A DNA stretch of 64,000 nt from Cichorium intybus. Its lineage: Eukaryota; Streptophyta; Magnoliopsida; Asterales; Asteraceae. The notes beneath the pieces were generated by a model. That model did no database searches, was not told the DNA's origin, and saw only the letters and a list, made by a program, of their open reading frames with translations. Shown here in pieces: positions 20,433 through 30,743 of the stretch; position 1 is the stretch's first letter; every line of letters starts with the position of its first letter. Where the stretch lies: positions 48,586,061-48,650,060 of the forward strand of contig CM042012.1 in NCBI GenBank assembly GCA_023525715.1, written 5' to 3'. Both the position numbers and the translations under genes were made by a program.

Positions 20433-23400
20433 TCAACTGCCATCAGAAATACCCATTAAGTCCAAACATAATTTGAACTTGGATATAGGAAGACTCTTAG
20501 TGAACACATCAGCGGGATTATAATCTGTATCGATCTTTTCTATGACACAATCACCTTTTTCAATGATATCACGCACAAAATGATAACGAATATCAATGTG
20601 CTTTGTACGGTCATGAAACATCTGATATTTACTCAAGAAGATAGCACTTTGATTATCACAGAATACTGTGGTAACCGTAATTCTATCATCGAGTTCTCTA
20701 AACAATCCCTTCAACCAAATATCTTCCTTAACTGCTTCTGTAATCTCCATATACTCTGCCTCTATAGAAGACAGTGCAACTGTAGACTGTAACTGGGCTT
20801 TCCAACTAATAGCACAACCGTTCAGTGTAAACACATACCCTGTAATGGATCTTCGTTTATCCAAGTCTTTGCCAAAATCTGAATCAACATATCCAACCAC
20901 CCCAGTGTTAGATTGTCTATAGCGTAGACACAGAGAAGACGTACCGCGTAGATAACGTAAGATCCACTGTACTGCTTTCCAGTGTTCTCTTCCCGGGTTC
21001 GCCATATATCTACTAACCATGCTAACTGCATAAGCCAAATCAGGGCGTGTGCAGATCATAGCATACATCAAAGATCCAACAGCACTAGAGTATGGTACGC
21101 GTGCCATGTACTCCATATCAGTCTCAGTAGTAGGACTTAAAGCGGATGATAACTTGAAATGAGCTGCAAAAGGTGTGTTGACAGGCTTTGCTTCATGCAT
21201 ATTAAAACGTCTTAGGACTTTCTCAATGTAACCTTTTTGAGAAAGATGCAAGATCCTAGACTTCCTGTCACGAACAATTTCCATACCTAAAATTTTCTTG
21301 GCAGCTCCTAAGTCCTTCATTTCAAAATCAGCTTTCAACTGGTCTTTTAACTTCTGAATCTCCTTCATATCTTTTGCTGCAATCAACATGTCATCCACGT
21401 ACAAGAGTAAGTAGATCTTTGAACCATCGTCACCTTTCTTGAAATAAACGCAGCTATCATAGGTGCACCTGCTGAATTTGTGACTGGTCATGAAAGAATC
21501 AAACCTCTTGTACCATTGTCTAGGAGACTGCTTGAGGCCATAGAGAGATTTCTTCAATTTACATACGTAGTCCTCCTTGCCAGGAACTACAAAACCTTCA
21601 GGTTGTTGCATGAAAATCTCTTCCTCAAGCTCACCATTTAGGAAAGCTGTAGTAACATCTAGTTGCTCCAACTCATAATCATTTGAAGCAACTAACCCCA
21701 ACAATGCACGAATAGAAGTGTGTTTGACTACTGGGGAATAGATGTCAGTATAGTCAACGCCTGGAATTTGACTGTAGCCTTTAGCTACCAACCGAGCTTT
21801 ATATCTTGGTTTCTCATTCGGGTTAACAGGTTCTTTGAGCTTGTAGACCCACTTGCATTTAACTTGCCTTTTCCCTTTTGGAATAGGAACTAAATCCCAA
21901 GTACCATTTCTTTGCAAGGATTCCATCTCATTATGCATGGCAATCATCCAATCACTTGAGTCTTTAGATTTGATAGCCTCATCATAATTTAGAGGCTCCG
22001 TTTCCGACTCAATATCATTAGCAACAATAAAAGCATAAGCAACAAGTTCAGCTTCAGCATACCTCTTTGGAGGAACAATTTGTCTTTTCGGCCTATCTCT
22101 TGCAATGCTTCGAGTAGTAGCTTGTGGTTGTGAAATTGTTGTTTCTTCAACAACGACATGCTCATTTGGCGAGGAAGACTCTTGTTGCTCAACTGGACTC
22201 GAAATGGTGACAGGTGAAGTAGGAAACTCCACCTCCATTTGAGTTTTCTTTTCATTTGCTTTTGATGATGCGATTGTATCTTCTGTAGAGTCAGAAGTTT
22301 GATGAATCATAGTAGACTCGTCAAAAGTAACATCTCTTGAGATGATGATTTTATTTAGATCATTGCTCCATAACTTGTAACCTTTAACTCCTGGATTATA
22401 ACCAAGAAAGACACATTTAAGTGCTCTCGGTTCTAACTTCCCATTGTCAACTCGTGCATAAGCTGGACATCCGAAAGGTTTCAGATGTGTATAATCGGCA
22501 GGTTTCCCGGACCATAACTCATACGGAGTTTTCTTTTCGATTGCTCGTGACGGTGATCGGTTGATAACATAGCAAGCAGTAGAAGCAGCCTCCGCCCAAA
22601 AGGACTTTGGCAATTTGGAATTTGAAAGCATACATCTGACCTTCTCCATAATGGTGCGATTCATCCTTTCGGCTACACCATTTTGTTGAGGCGTATAGAC
22701 TACCGTGCGATGTCGAGTAATGCCTTCCTTTCGGCAATAGGCATTAAACTCTTCTGAGCAAAACTCTAGTCCATTATCCGTACGAAGATACTTTACCACC
22801 AATCCTGATTGCTTTTCAACCTGAACTTTCCAGTCTCTGAAGGTAGAGAAAACGTCTCCCTTATGTTTTAAGAAGAAACACCATACCTTCCTGGAGAAAT
22901 CGTCAATGATAGTGAGCATATAGTTAGCTCCACCTTTAGAAGCAACTCGAGCTGGTCCCCATAAATCCGAGTGGACATAGTCGAGTGGTCCTTTCGTTGT
23001 ATGGATACCACTTGCAAACCTCACTCGTTTTGCCTTGCCATATACACAGTCTTCACAGAACTCCAAATCAACAATCTTTTGTTGACCAAGTAAACCTCTT
23101 CGACTTAATTCTGACATGCCTTGAAAACTCATATGGCCAAGTCGAAGGTGCCAAAGACGGGACTGATCTGGATCAGAAAGAGACTTTGAAACAATAGCAG
23201 CATCACTCGAAATTGTTTGCCCGTCAAGAAAGTAGAGGTCTGAGGTTTTTCGACTGGCTCTCAGTTTGTCGGAACCATCTTTGAACACCCTGAGAACTCC
23301 ACATTTACCGGCAAACTCGTATCCTTTTTTATCAAAGGAACTAAGAGATAACAAGTTTCTTCTGAGGTCAGGGACATATCTAATATCCCCAATGGTTCGG

Positions 23401-24437
23401 ATAACGCCATCAAACATACGGATTCTGACTGAACCATGTCCAAGAACTGGACATGTAGTATTGTTACCCATCAACACATAGCCCTGGTTAACCTTTTCAA
23501 ATGTGTAAAACCAACTTTTGTTGTGACACATATAAAAAGTACAACCAGAGTCGAGTATCCAATCACCAGTGGAATCCAGTTTATCTGAATAAACTGTCAA
23601 GAGTTCTCCAATACATTCGACCTCTGCTACATCAGCTTCACCCGAAGTGCTAGCTTGTTTACCATTTGCTGCCGCCTTCTCTTTTTCTTTATTCTTCAAC
23701 TTGAAACATTCTTCAAGCACATGTCCCTTCTTGTGACAATAGTTGCAAAACTTTCGTTTGCCTTTTGACTTGGATCTAGTTCTGTTGGAAGATTGAGAAG
23801 TTCTACTTCTCTCTATTGTTCTTCCTCTGGCATTCAAACCTTCGGCTTTAGCATCACTTGAACCACCACCGGTAATATGCTTCATCTTCTCTTTAGAATC
23901 TAAAGCTGTAAAGACTTCATCTAAAACAAGAGTGTCACGGCTGTAGATGATCGTATCACGAAAATGGCTATAGGATTCGGGCAACGATGACAACAAAAAT
24001 AAAGCCAAGTCTTCATCTTCATACTGAACATTCATATTCTCCAAGTTATTTATTAACTCTTTGAATGTGGATAAATGTTGAGCTAATGAGCCTCCTTCAA
24101 TCATCTTGAGATTGAACAACCATTGCTTTAGATGCAACTTGTTTGGTAAGCTCTTTGTCATCAATAACTGCTCCAACTTCAGCCACAAAGCAGCCGCCGA
24201 CGTTTCTTTTAGAACATATTGTAAAACATCGTTTGACAAGTGCAAACGAATTTGAGATAAAGCCTTCAGATCTTTCATCTCCTTTTCTTCTTCGGTCCAT
24301 GTATTGGGCATCCTTTCGAAGCCCAAGAGCGCCTTGTGTAAATCCATCTGAATGAGAATATCTCTCATCTTTACCTGCCACAGCGGAAATCGGGTATTCC
24401 GATCCAGCAGCGGAATATCGTATTTCACCGAAGACAT
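20433..24437 (-). CDS. Copia Gag-Pol polyprotein, intact (1334 aa)
   Basis: A single frame encodes all retrotransposon proteins, which would be cut by its own protease and act in cytoplasmic particles. In order: Gag (UBN2 type, residues about 15-180), CCHC zinc knuckle (CNYCHKKGHVLEEC, 231-244), aspartic protease (DSG, 296-298), and integrase with its HHCC finger (H430, H435, C461, C464) and catalytic D491, D554 and E590 with the usual 35-residue D-E spacing. Reverse transcriptase has YVDD (1013-1016) and RNase H has D1185, E1228 and D1261, ending with the TKHIDIRYHF block. Length and similarity are those of the Tnt1/Tork lineage. No stop, frameshift or missing catalytic residue was seen. The ATG at 24437 lies about 50 bp after the primer site. 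Confidence 0.97.
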   Translation of the reverse strand: MSSVKYDIPLLDRNTRFPLWQVKMRDILIQMDLHKALLGFERMPNTWTEEEKEMKDLKALSQIRLHLSNDVLQYVLKETSAAALWLKLEQLLMTKSLPNKLHLKQWLFNLKMIEGGSLAQHLSTFKELINNLENMNVQYEDEDLALFLLSSLPESYSHFRDTIIYSRDTLVLDEVFTALDSKEKMKHITGGGSSDAKAEGLNARGRTIERSRTSQSSNRTRSKSKGKRKFCNYCHKKGHVLEECFKLKNKEKEKAAANGKQASTSGEADVAEVECIGELLTVYSDKLDSTGDWILDSGCTFYMCHNKSWFYTFEKVNQGYVLMGNNTTCPVLGHGSVRIRMFDGVIRTIGDIRYVPDLRRNLLSLSSFDKKGYEFAGKCGVLRVFKDGSDKLRASRKTSDLYFLDGQTISSDAAIVSKSLSDPDQSRLWHLRLGHMSFQGMSELSRRGLLGQQKIVDLEFCEDCVYGKAKRVRFASGIHTTKGPLDYVHSDLWGPARVASKGGANYMLTIIDDFSRKVWCFFLKHKGDVFSTFRDWKVQVEKQSGLVVKYLRTDNGLEFCSEEFNAYCRKEGITRHRTVVYTPQQNGVAERMNRTIMEKVRCMLSNSKLPKSFWAEAASTACYVINRSPSRAIEKKTPYELWSGKPADYTHLKPFGCPAYARVDNGKLEPRALKCVFLGYNPGVKGYKLWSNDLNKIIISRDVTFDESTMIHQTSDSTEDTIASSKANEKKTQMEVEFPTSPVTISSPVEQQESSSPNEHVVVEETTISQPQATTRSIARDRPKRQIVPPKRYAEAELVAYAFIVANDIESETEPLNYDEAIKSKDSSDWMIAMHNEMESLQRNGTWDLVPIPKGKRQVKCKWVYKLKEPVNPNEKPRYKARLVAKGYSQIPGVDYTDIYSPVVKHTSIRALLGLVASNDYELEQLDVTTAFLNGELEEEIFMQQPEGFVVPGKEDYVCKLKKSLYGLKQSPRQWYKRFDSFMTSHKFSRCTYDSCVYFKKGDDGSKIYLLLYVDDMLIAAKDMKEIQKLKDQLKADFEMKDLGAAKKILGMEIVRDRKSRILHLSQKGYIEKVLRRFNMHEAKPVNTPFAAHFKLSSALSPTTETDMEYMARVPYSSAVGSLMYAMICTRPDLAYAVSMVSRYMANPGREHWKAVQWILRYLRGTSSLCLRYRQSNTGVVGYVDSDFGKDLDKRRSITGYVFTLNGCAISWKAQLQSTVALSSIEAEYMEITEAVKEDIWLKGLFRELDDRITVTTVFCDNQSAIFLSKYQMFHDRTKHIDIRYHFVRDIIEKGDCVIEKIDTDYNPADVFTKSLPISKFKLCLDLMGISDGS

Positions 24438-24502
24438 GATTTATTACTTGATAAAATGATCCCAACAAGCTAATATCAAAACCCGGATGCTCTGATACCA
24501 AT

Positions 24503-24968
24503 TGTTGTAAAATACGACGGATTCGAATTGACTTTAGACAATATTAGCTCAATGCGGAATAGGATCAAAATTATCAAACGGTAATAATCACAACGAAAAA
24601 TACGAATGAAGTAAATAAAATAGAGACACGAGGATTTACGTGGAAAACCCAAATCGGGAAAAACCACGGGCGGAGGAAGCCGAGAACCAATTCACTATAT
24701 TTTGTGGTGTTTACAAAACGTTTGGAGAATACAAAAATACAAAGAGTTTAAAACTCTTATGTATTTACAAGAGAAGAGAAATGTTGTGTGTTGTGGTGTG
24801 TTTTGATAAGCTAATCTTCTAACCTATTTATAGTAAATTGTTGCATGCCATTTTAGAAAAATGGCTCATTGTTAAAGAATTTCCTGCATGCCAAGATTGG
24901 AAAAACATTTATTCACATGGGCAGCTTCTTGACTTTGCTTAGCAGCCATTGTGAAGTCACATTCCACA
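24503..24968 (-). repeat. 5' LTR of the young copia element, with promoter
   Basis: Carries the element promoter; TATAAATA lies at 24832-24825 on the minus strand. The LTR ends ACAACA at 24503, two bases before the primer binding site. Confidence 0.95.
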
Positions 24969-25144
24969 CAATACCTATATCTGAAAATTCGAAATAAATT
25001 CCTGATATGATTCTACTTGATGATGACGATGAGATGTTGAAGATGTGTTGTGATTGTGCTAATAAGTGTTTCTGACTTGATGATACGGTCCCTGAAATTG
25101 AAAGATATTGCTGAAAGAAATTTATTAACTGAATCGATAAATGC

Positions 25145-25744
25145 TTGAAACATATATATTTGAATGAAAGTGAAGATCCGATGAAGTTAATAACGGAGGC
25201 GGTAAACTTTTTTACGGAAATACCTTTTGATCTTTATTTTGATTCTATATCCACTGGAAAGTGTTTAGGCTTCGATAATATTCATATCTATATGTTTCCG
25301 TTAGTGGGCCTTCTTACCAAATTATTACAGAATGTTGGGCTTTACACAACATTATTCCTCTATAATTCTAAATATCACGAAGATGCATGGGCTTAAACTA
25401 CCAAATTATTTCATAGTTATTGTAGAAGTCTGGTATTCATGGAAGATTATTTTGGGCTTTGTGCACTTATACCTTCGGTAACATCTTTAGGTCTTCGTTG
25501 GGCCCAGAATTATCGAAGGATTGAGGTCTCATTATATCTACCAAAGACGCATTTTGATGTTACAGAAGTTCAGCAGTCAATGAAATTTTTTGGAGCTTAC
25601 TGTTTTATCTCTTTGGTACATATGCCGATATGCGTTTGGTATTTCAAAAATGGAGAATACGAGCTAGTGTTTGATGGATGTTGTGCTTATTTTTCATTAC
25701 CAAATTGGGCTTATGATGATACAGAAGTTTGGTACACATGTTGA
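25145..25744 (+). pseudogene. Unrecognised open frame with one in-frame stop
   Basis: One reading frame runs about 200 codons with a single TAA at 25394-25396; both halves are in the same frame. The second half has an ATG at 25439 and encodes 101 residues rich in aromatic amino acids and Cys (for example MKFFGAYCFISLVHMPICVW and YFSLPNWAYDDTEVWYTC). I recognise no domain. It could be an internal protein of the older LTR element or a captured host fragment. There is no evidence of introns. Confidence 0.35.
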
Positions 25745-25916
25745 TCATTTGATGCTTCTGTTATTAATATTAGCTCGGTATTCTCACATCATTTGACACT
25801 TCAATATACTTTCCACTCTTATGGTTCGGTTATTCTTCCAAGTCATTATTATTACTGAAGCCTACTTATCACCAAAGCATTGCTGAAGATACTTATTGTG
25901 CATATTTCGTTGTTCA

Positions 25917-26021
<105 letters not shown>

Positions 26022-26126
26022 TCAAAGGCGATCCAAAAAGCCAACAACTCAACAATGTCACTTTTTTTTATTACTTTTTCGGATTTGGAGCATATTGTTT
26101 ATTCCATATTTCGAGGGGGAGTTTAG

Positions 26127-26632
26127 CATTGATATATCAGTTCGAGCATATTCTCATACTCACTTGATGGTTTTATGATATTGTTTCGATCATAAAAAGG
26201 AGGAAGAATTTAATATAACCATTTGAAAGAAGATTGTGATTTTTCAAAATGGTGATTTTTAGTGAAGCTTCAAAGAGATTAGTTGAAGTTGGGTGATCCT
26301 TTATCGTGCATCACTTCCATTATACACATCTTACTGTCATATCTTAATCGGTTCCGAAGTGATCCATATCATGTTACTTCCTTACGAAGTAAGTACTAAA
26401 TTATTTTGAATTTGATTGGACAATTGCAAAAGAGTACTTTCTTGACATGGAAAGAGGACTAACATGACAAGCGAATATATGAAAAAGGGAATGTCCCCTA
26501 CAACCGTCAGCTGACGCATCCTTATGGCATTAGATGTGTCTCACATGTACAACAAATGCAACCATTCTTTCCACTTGAGTGCATCGTATCCCCATCATAT
26601 AAGTACGACCTTTCCGTTTCATCCTCAACCTA
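26127..26632 (+). other. Upstream region of SIRE-type third open frame
   Basis: AT-rich sequence with a possible TATA-like CATATAAG at about 26598 ahead of the third open frame. No separate gene seen. The pol gene expected upstream of this frame in a SIRE element is absent. Confidence 0.35.
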
Positions 26633-27199
26633 TTGTTTTACTGTTTTTCTAATCTCTTGAGTTTCTCTAAAACTTTTTCCTCGATTACAAGATGTCTTCA
26701 CATAATATTGTTTCATTTCCCCCCTGATGAGGTCGACTCTGCCCCAAATTTCAAGCCTCAGTTGGCTAATCTACTCACTAACCTTGATCCTAAAGCTTAT
26801 TCCGGCAGTTTGGGGATGCTTATCGTATGCTTACAACACTCTATTTTGGGTCATGCTCTTACATATGTATTAACCAAGTGGGTGAATCGTGCATATCACA
26901 CTGCAACAACAAACTCAAGTCCTAACTCTGCTGAAATCAAATTTGTCTCCTTTGAGATTGAAAAACTTGGTGAGATGAAGAAGCTTAATCTCACAAAGAA
27001 GCAGATCGCTAAACTACTCAAGCAGCCCATCTCTGGTACCTTTCAAACCGGCTCTTCTACTACACTGATAAATATGTTGAATTAGATGGGATATATCCAC
27101 ATTATGTTGAAAATAAGCTAATTCAAGAAGAAGCGTCTTCCAGTTCTAGAAACTTCTTCTTTAGTGTTTTTTTACAAAGCCTCTTAGGGGAGGACTTCC
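26633..27199 (+). pseudogene. SIRE-type third ORF (env-like position), first segment
   Basis: An ATG at 26692 begins MSSHNIVSFP, then an extra C in a C-run shifts the frame. The following PPDEVDSAPNFKPQLANLL and KAYSGSLGMLIVCLQHS continue in the next frame to about 27084. This matches the start of a protein encoded downstream of pol in Asteraceae SIRE-lineage copia elements, whose function is unproven and which is often called env-like because of its position. The gene is cut at 27199 by a 2.5-kb insert and resumes at 29694. Decayed and inactive. Confidence 0.55.
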
Positions 27200-27541
27200 T
27201 GTAACACTCATTTTTGTTAATTAAATATATATTATTTAGAATATTGAAAATAAAAAAAATAATAATTAATGTGATTAATTCAAATAGTAATTAAATAACA
27301 TATAAGAATTATAATATAATCAAGGGACTAAAGGGTAGTTTTGTCAATTATGGGTATTTGAGGGACCAAAATTCAAAGTTGTTGAAAGTTTCCTGTCATG
27401 CGACTAGAATTGGGGAGGGGGGGATGCGGCGGTGGCATTATCTTCATGTCTCTTAACCCTAATCTAAACCCCACAAAGCCTTTCCCCACATCTTTTATTT
27501 ATGTGATTAATGCCGAGAGAGAGGGAGATGAAGAAAGAGAG

Positions 27542-27552
<11 letters not shown>

Positions 27553-27625
<73 letters not shown>
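27553..27625. repeat. (GA)n microsatellite
   Basis: About 70 bp of GA repeats in a longer purine-rich stretch. Arg-Glu and Leu-Ser repeat frames on the two strands are artefacts. Confidence 0.95.
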
Positions 27626-27634
<9 letters not shown>

Positions 27635-29073
27635 CAAGAGAGAGAGGGAGAGATGTGAGGAGAGAGATAGAGACGCAGGAAAGAGAGAGAACGCTGGAGA
27701 AGGTGGATGTCGTGTGGTCTAGGAGGTGCAAGCTTTCCATTGTTGGTGTTATACCCGTTAACAAGTAAGCACTTTTAATCTGATTCTACTCGTTTGCATC
27801 AAACTATAGTTCTTTTCTTGTTCTCCTCTCAAAACTGCCACCATTAACCGACATTGCACCACCATGCCGCCACCATGTCACCATTGTGTGAGTGTGGCTG
27901 TGATTTTGTGGATATTTAATCCCTTGTGGTGGGGATGGTCCAGGCCTAATATAGTCATGATTTTATGTGAAAAATCTGATCTTGTAGTCACTAGTTTTAA
28001 GATCTTGTGTTAAACGTTTAAGAAGGTCTCAATGAACATCTTAATACTCTTAATCATAACTTATGTTGTAAAGAAATTAATAGATGATGTATCAAGAGAA
28101 TGAAAAATAGGAACATGTTAAAATTTAGAAAAGGTACGCTAGAATCTCTGACAGCAATCTATCTCAAACTTACAGATAGAATGACGAAAACTAGAAGTCG
28201 AATTAGGAAATATCACAAGGAATAAGAGTCGTAAGAAATTATGTTTAATTTCTAGGGATACCTAGAACTCTCTATTTAGAGTTGTTATTCAAAAGTTATA
28301 GTCAAAACACTAAAGAGGGGTTTAAAAGCACTAATCTAGAAAGTTGCATGCAATTCGCCTTTTCATTCCTTTCAACTCCAATAAATCACCGAAAGAAAGA
28401 ACTAGGTTATATTGCGGACAACGGTTATTGTGAGACCGTGCATACACGACTATTTTGTGAGAAATGATTATTACAATACGTGTTTATGGTAATGTTAATA
28501 CTAAACAAACATATTCTAATAGAATTATTGTTACTATAATGCATTTTCAATCATTATCATTCGTTCTTGTGTTTCACACATTCTGATTCACTCATTCTCA
28601 TTCGAAAGTTGCATACGATTATTCTCACAAAATAAAGATAATAAAAAGTCCATATAACTCGTATTGAAGATTTGATGACAATAATTCTTTGAGAATATGT
28701 TTGTTTCGTATTCACATTACAAAAAACATATTCTATTCGTCATTTTCACAAAATAACATTGTCTGCACGGTCTCACAATAACTGTTGTCTGCATAACTTA
28801 GCCCCTGAAATAAATACATAAAGTAAAATTTTTTGTCAAGCTAATAACCATATGCAAAGTAATGGTCTTAGAGGGTTAAGTTGCAAGCTTAAACCCTAAT
28901 GAAAAGTTATATGTTTATGTAAAGCTCTATTTTGTCATCTTATAGTTTAGCTTAGTCTTAATCTATTAAGAAGATTTTAATGAACATTTGTCACCCTTGT
29001 TTACAAATCTTATTTCACTAAAAGTAATGGCTCAGTGCTTAATAATTAAGGGCTTAAGGTTTGGGCTAAAAAG

Positions 29074-29450
29074 TGTAACATCCCCCAATCGCACGTACCA
29101 CAATATTTTCCGCTGTAGCCACCCAGCGTGAAAACTTCCCAGGAGGTCACCCATCCTCCCACTCAGGCACGCTTAACTGCAGAGTTCTTATGGGATCTGC
29201 TGCCCTTACGGCTTAAAAATGTGTTGCGATATGTAGCTATCCACACCCCTTATAAGGAGACGCTTAGTTCTCCTACCCGGTCGATGTGGGATCATGGATC
29301 TCCCCACTTTCTGCCCCCACTACAGGGTTTGATGCCCCCGTCGAACGCACCGACCTCGTCCACCCAGTTCCGATACCATCTATAACATCCCCCAATCACA
29401 TGTACTTGTCTGCTTTGGGTCACCCAACGTGAAAACTTCCCAGGGGTCAC
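29074..29450 (-). mobile_element. Cassandra-like TRIM with 5S-rRNA-like LTR sequence
   Basis: LTR-like sequence starts TGTAACATCCCCCAATC at 29074 and again, diverged, as TATAACATCCCCCAATC at 29381. Both are followed by GTGAAAACTTCCCAGG. Between them, in minus orientation, GATGGTATCGGAAC (29380-29367) fits a tRNA-Met primer site directly after the second LTR. Cassandra elements are known to carry 5S-rRNA-like sequence in their LTRs. The second LTR is truncated near 29450. Confidence 0.7.
29128..29216 (-). other. 5S-rRNA-derived sequence (not a functional rRNA gene)
   Basis: On the minus strand the stretch contains ATGGGTGACCTCCTGGGAAG and, further 5', GCAGTTAAGCGTGC and GATCCCATAAGAACTC-type words in the same order as plant 5S rRNA, with gaps around the middle domain. 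It lies inside a Cassandra-like LTR, where 5S-like sequence supplies RNA polymerase III signals. The upstream part of the 5S sequence is diverged, so this is not a working 5S gene. Confidence 0.75.
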
Positions 29451-29693
29451 TTACATGTTATTATTAACATTTCTAGGACCCTCCAGGGTAACCAGGGGAT
29501 AGGATCTGACATAAAGGCATGTGGCGTTCGCATTCTCTAGTGCAATATCTATTGTTTTTGACATTATGAATTTGCAACCCGGGCTTTAGACTTCCGTAAT
29601 TTTTTTATGATAAATCTTTCTAATATAGTCTGATTGGCTTGTAATTTGATAAAAGTTAATATTATGTTTAATTAAAAAAATTTGGATGTTACA

Positions 29694-30743
29694 CTTCGGG
29701 ACATGATTTAGCAAGGCATACTTTTTTGTAGATCCGATTTGGCATTTTCTATGACGTTCTAGTGATTTATGCTCCAATTCTCTAGTATGACTTCACTATT
29801 CACATTAACCACTCGAAGAGGACTACCAAATCGGCTTCTTCATGATTCTAAGCCTTAATCAATTCTGTTGCTTATGTCCAAGAAAAGATTACCGTGGATG
29901 AGGGTCTACCATGCATCGAATTTAGCACAGTCAATGTGCCCTTAATGATAAATCAAGACAGCTTTGACTTTTATGCTAAAATTCTAGAATCTATGCTTCA
30001 CAAAGTACCTACAGACAATGTTGTGTTGATATCTTATCAATCCTAGATCATTCACCATTATACAGTTAAGGCAATTGCTCCAGCTATCGAAGCTGACGCA
30101 CTAAAGAGGAAGGTGAAGAGAAAATAAGCAACTTTGGCTCCTGTTACTGAGGCTTTAAAGCCTAGAAAGTCCAAAGGGGTCCCTCCAAGTCTACAACAAC
30201 AAAGCCTACCCAAACCACGGAGCCCAGGGTGGTGATGGAATTTGGATTTGACTCAGAGGAAGCAATGCAAAGACAGTTTAATGAATACCTTCAGCAAAGT
30301 CTCAATGAACCTACCACCTCGACAACATCTACTATAGAAGTTCCAATCATTTCTTTGGTTCCCACATCTAAGGTATCAATTACATCTTCAGCCCCTTCTT
30401 CTGAAGTACCTGTATCATCTAAACCAATGGTCATTATGGTGTTTACACATGTGACATCTATTGAATCACCTCATGAGGATAGAAGCCGCATTGACTCCTC
30501 TGTACACACATTTGATATGGATACACGAGTCACACAACCCATGTCCGATGGATACACGAGTCACACAACCCATGTCTGAAGGGTTAGACGCTTCGTTACC
30601 GCAGACTCCTCCACACATGTCTCCACCACACACGTCTATTCCAGGTTCTCTACTACAATCCTCACCCACTTTCTACCATCCCTTACAGAATCCCTTGAAT
30701 GATGACTTTTATTTCCCTCGGAATGAAACCTAAGAACCACCAT
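29694..30743 (+). pseudogene. SIRE-type third ORF, second segment
   Basis: Resumes the frame cut at 27199 after an unexplained gap in homology. At 30229-30579 the frame MEFGFDSEEAMQRQFNEYLQ is followed by a Ser/Thr/Pro-rich region and a short direct repeat encoding DTRVTQPMS / GYTSHTTHV in shifted frames (30523-30575). From about 30576 the LPQTPPHMSPPHTS and LNDDFYFPRNET stretch continues in another frame to 30732. It then stops at the gypsy insertion at 30744. Stops and frameshifts make it inactive. Confidence 0.5.

Larger units (their letters stand above)
19806..24968 (-). mobile_element. Complete young Ty1/copia element, Tork/Tnt1-like
   Basis: 5163 bp in total, with 466-bp LTRs at 19806-20271 and 24503-24968 that look identical by eye. 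They start TGTGGAATG and end ACAACA in element orientation. The primer site TGGTATCAGAGC is at 24500-24489 (-) and the polypurine tract AAGGTGGAGAT at about 20283-20273 (-). One uninterrupted gag-pol frame fills the interior. The flanking words CAATG (19801-19805) and CAATA (24969-24973) are a near-perfect 5-bp target duplication. Identical LTRs mean insertion in the very recent past, and all parts needed for autonomous movement appear present. It sits inside the leader of an older LTR element. Confidence 0.96.
27200..29693. mobile_element. Solo-LTR-like insertion of 2.5 kb
   Basis: Begins TGTAACACTC and ends GGATGTTACA, with TG...CA edges and short inverted ends typical of gypsy LTRs. It is flanked by CTTCC (27195-27199) and CTTCG (29694-29698), a 5-bp duplication with one difference. 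The interior has no coding frame and holds a (GA)n tract and a smaller nested Cassandra-like element. It interrupts the SIRE third ORF. A solo LTR left by recombination is the simplest reading; a non-autonomous LARD-like element is the alternative. Confidence 0.65.

Noticed and set aside
27398..27764. Arg-Glu and Leu-Ser repeat frames
   Set aside because: Produced by the (GA)n tract; no real domain on either strand.
29128..29216. Functional 5S rRNA gene
   Set aside because: Incomplete and diverged, and placed in a TRIM LTR.
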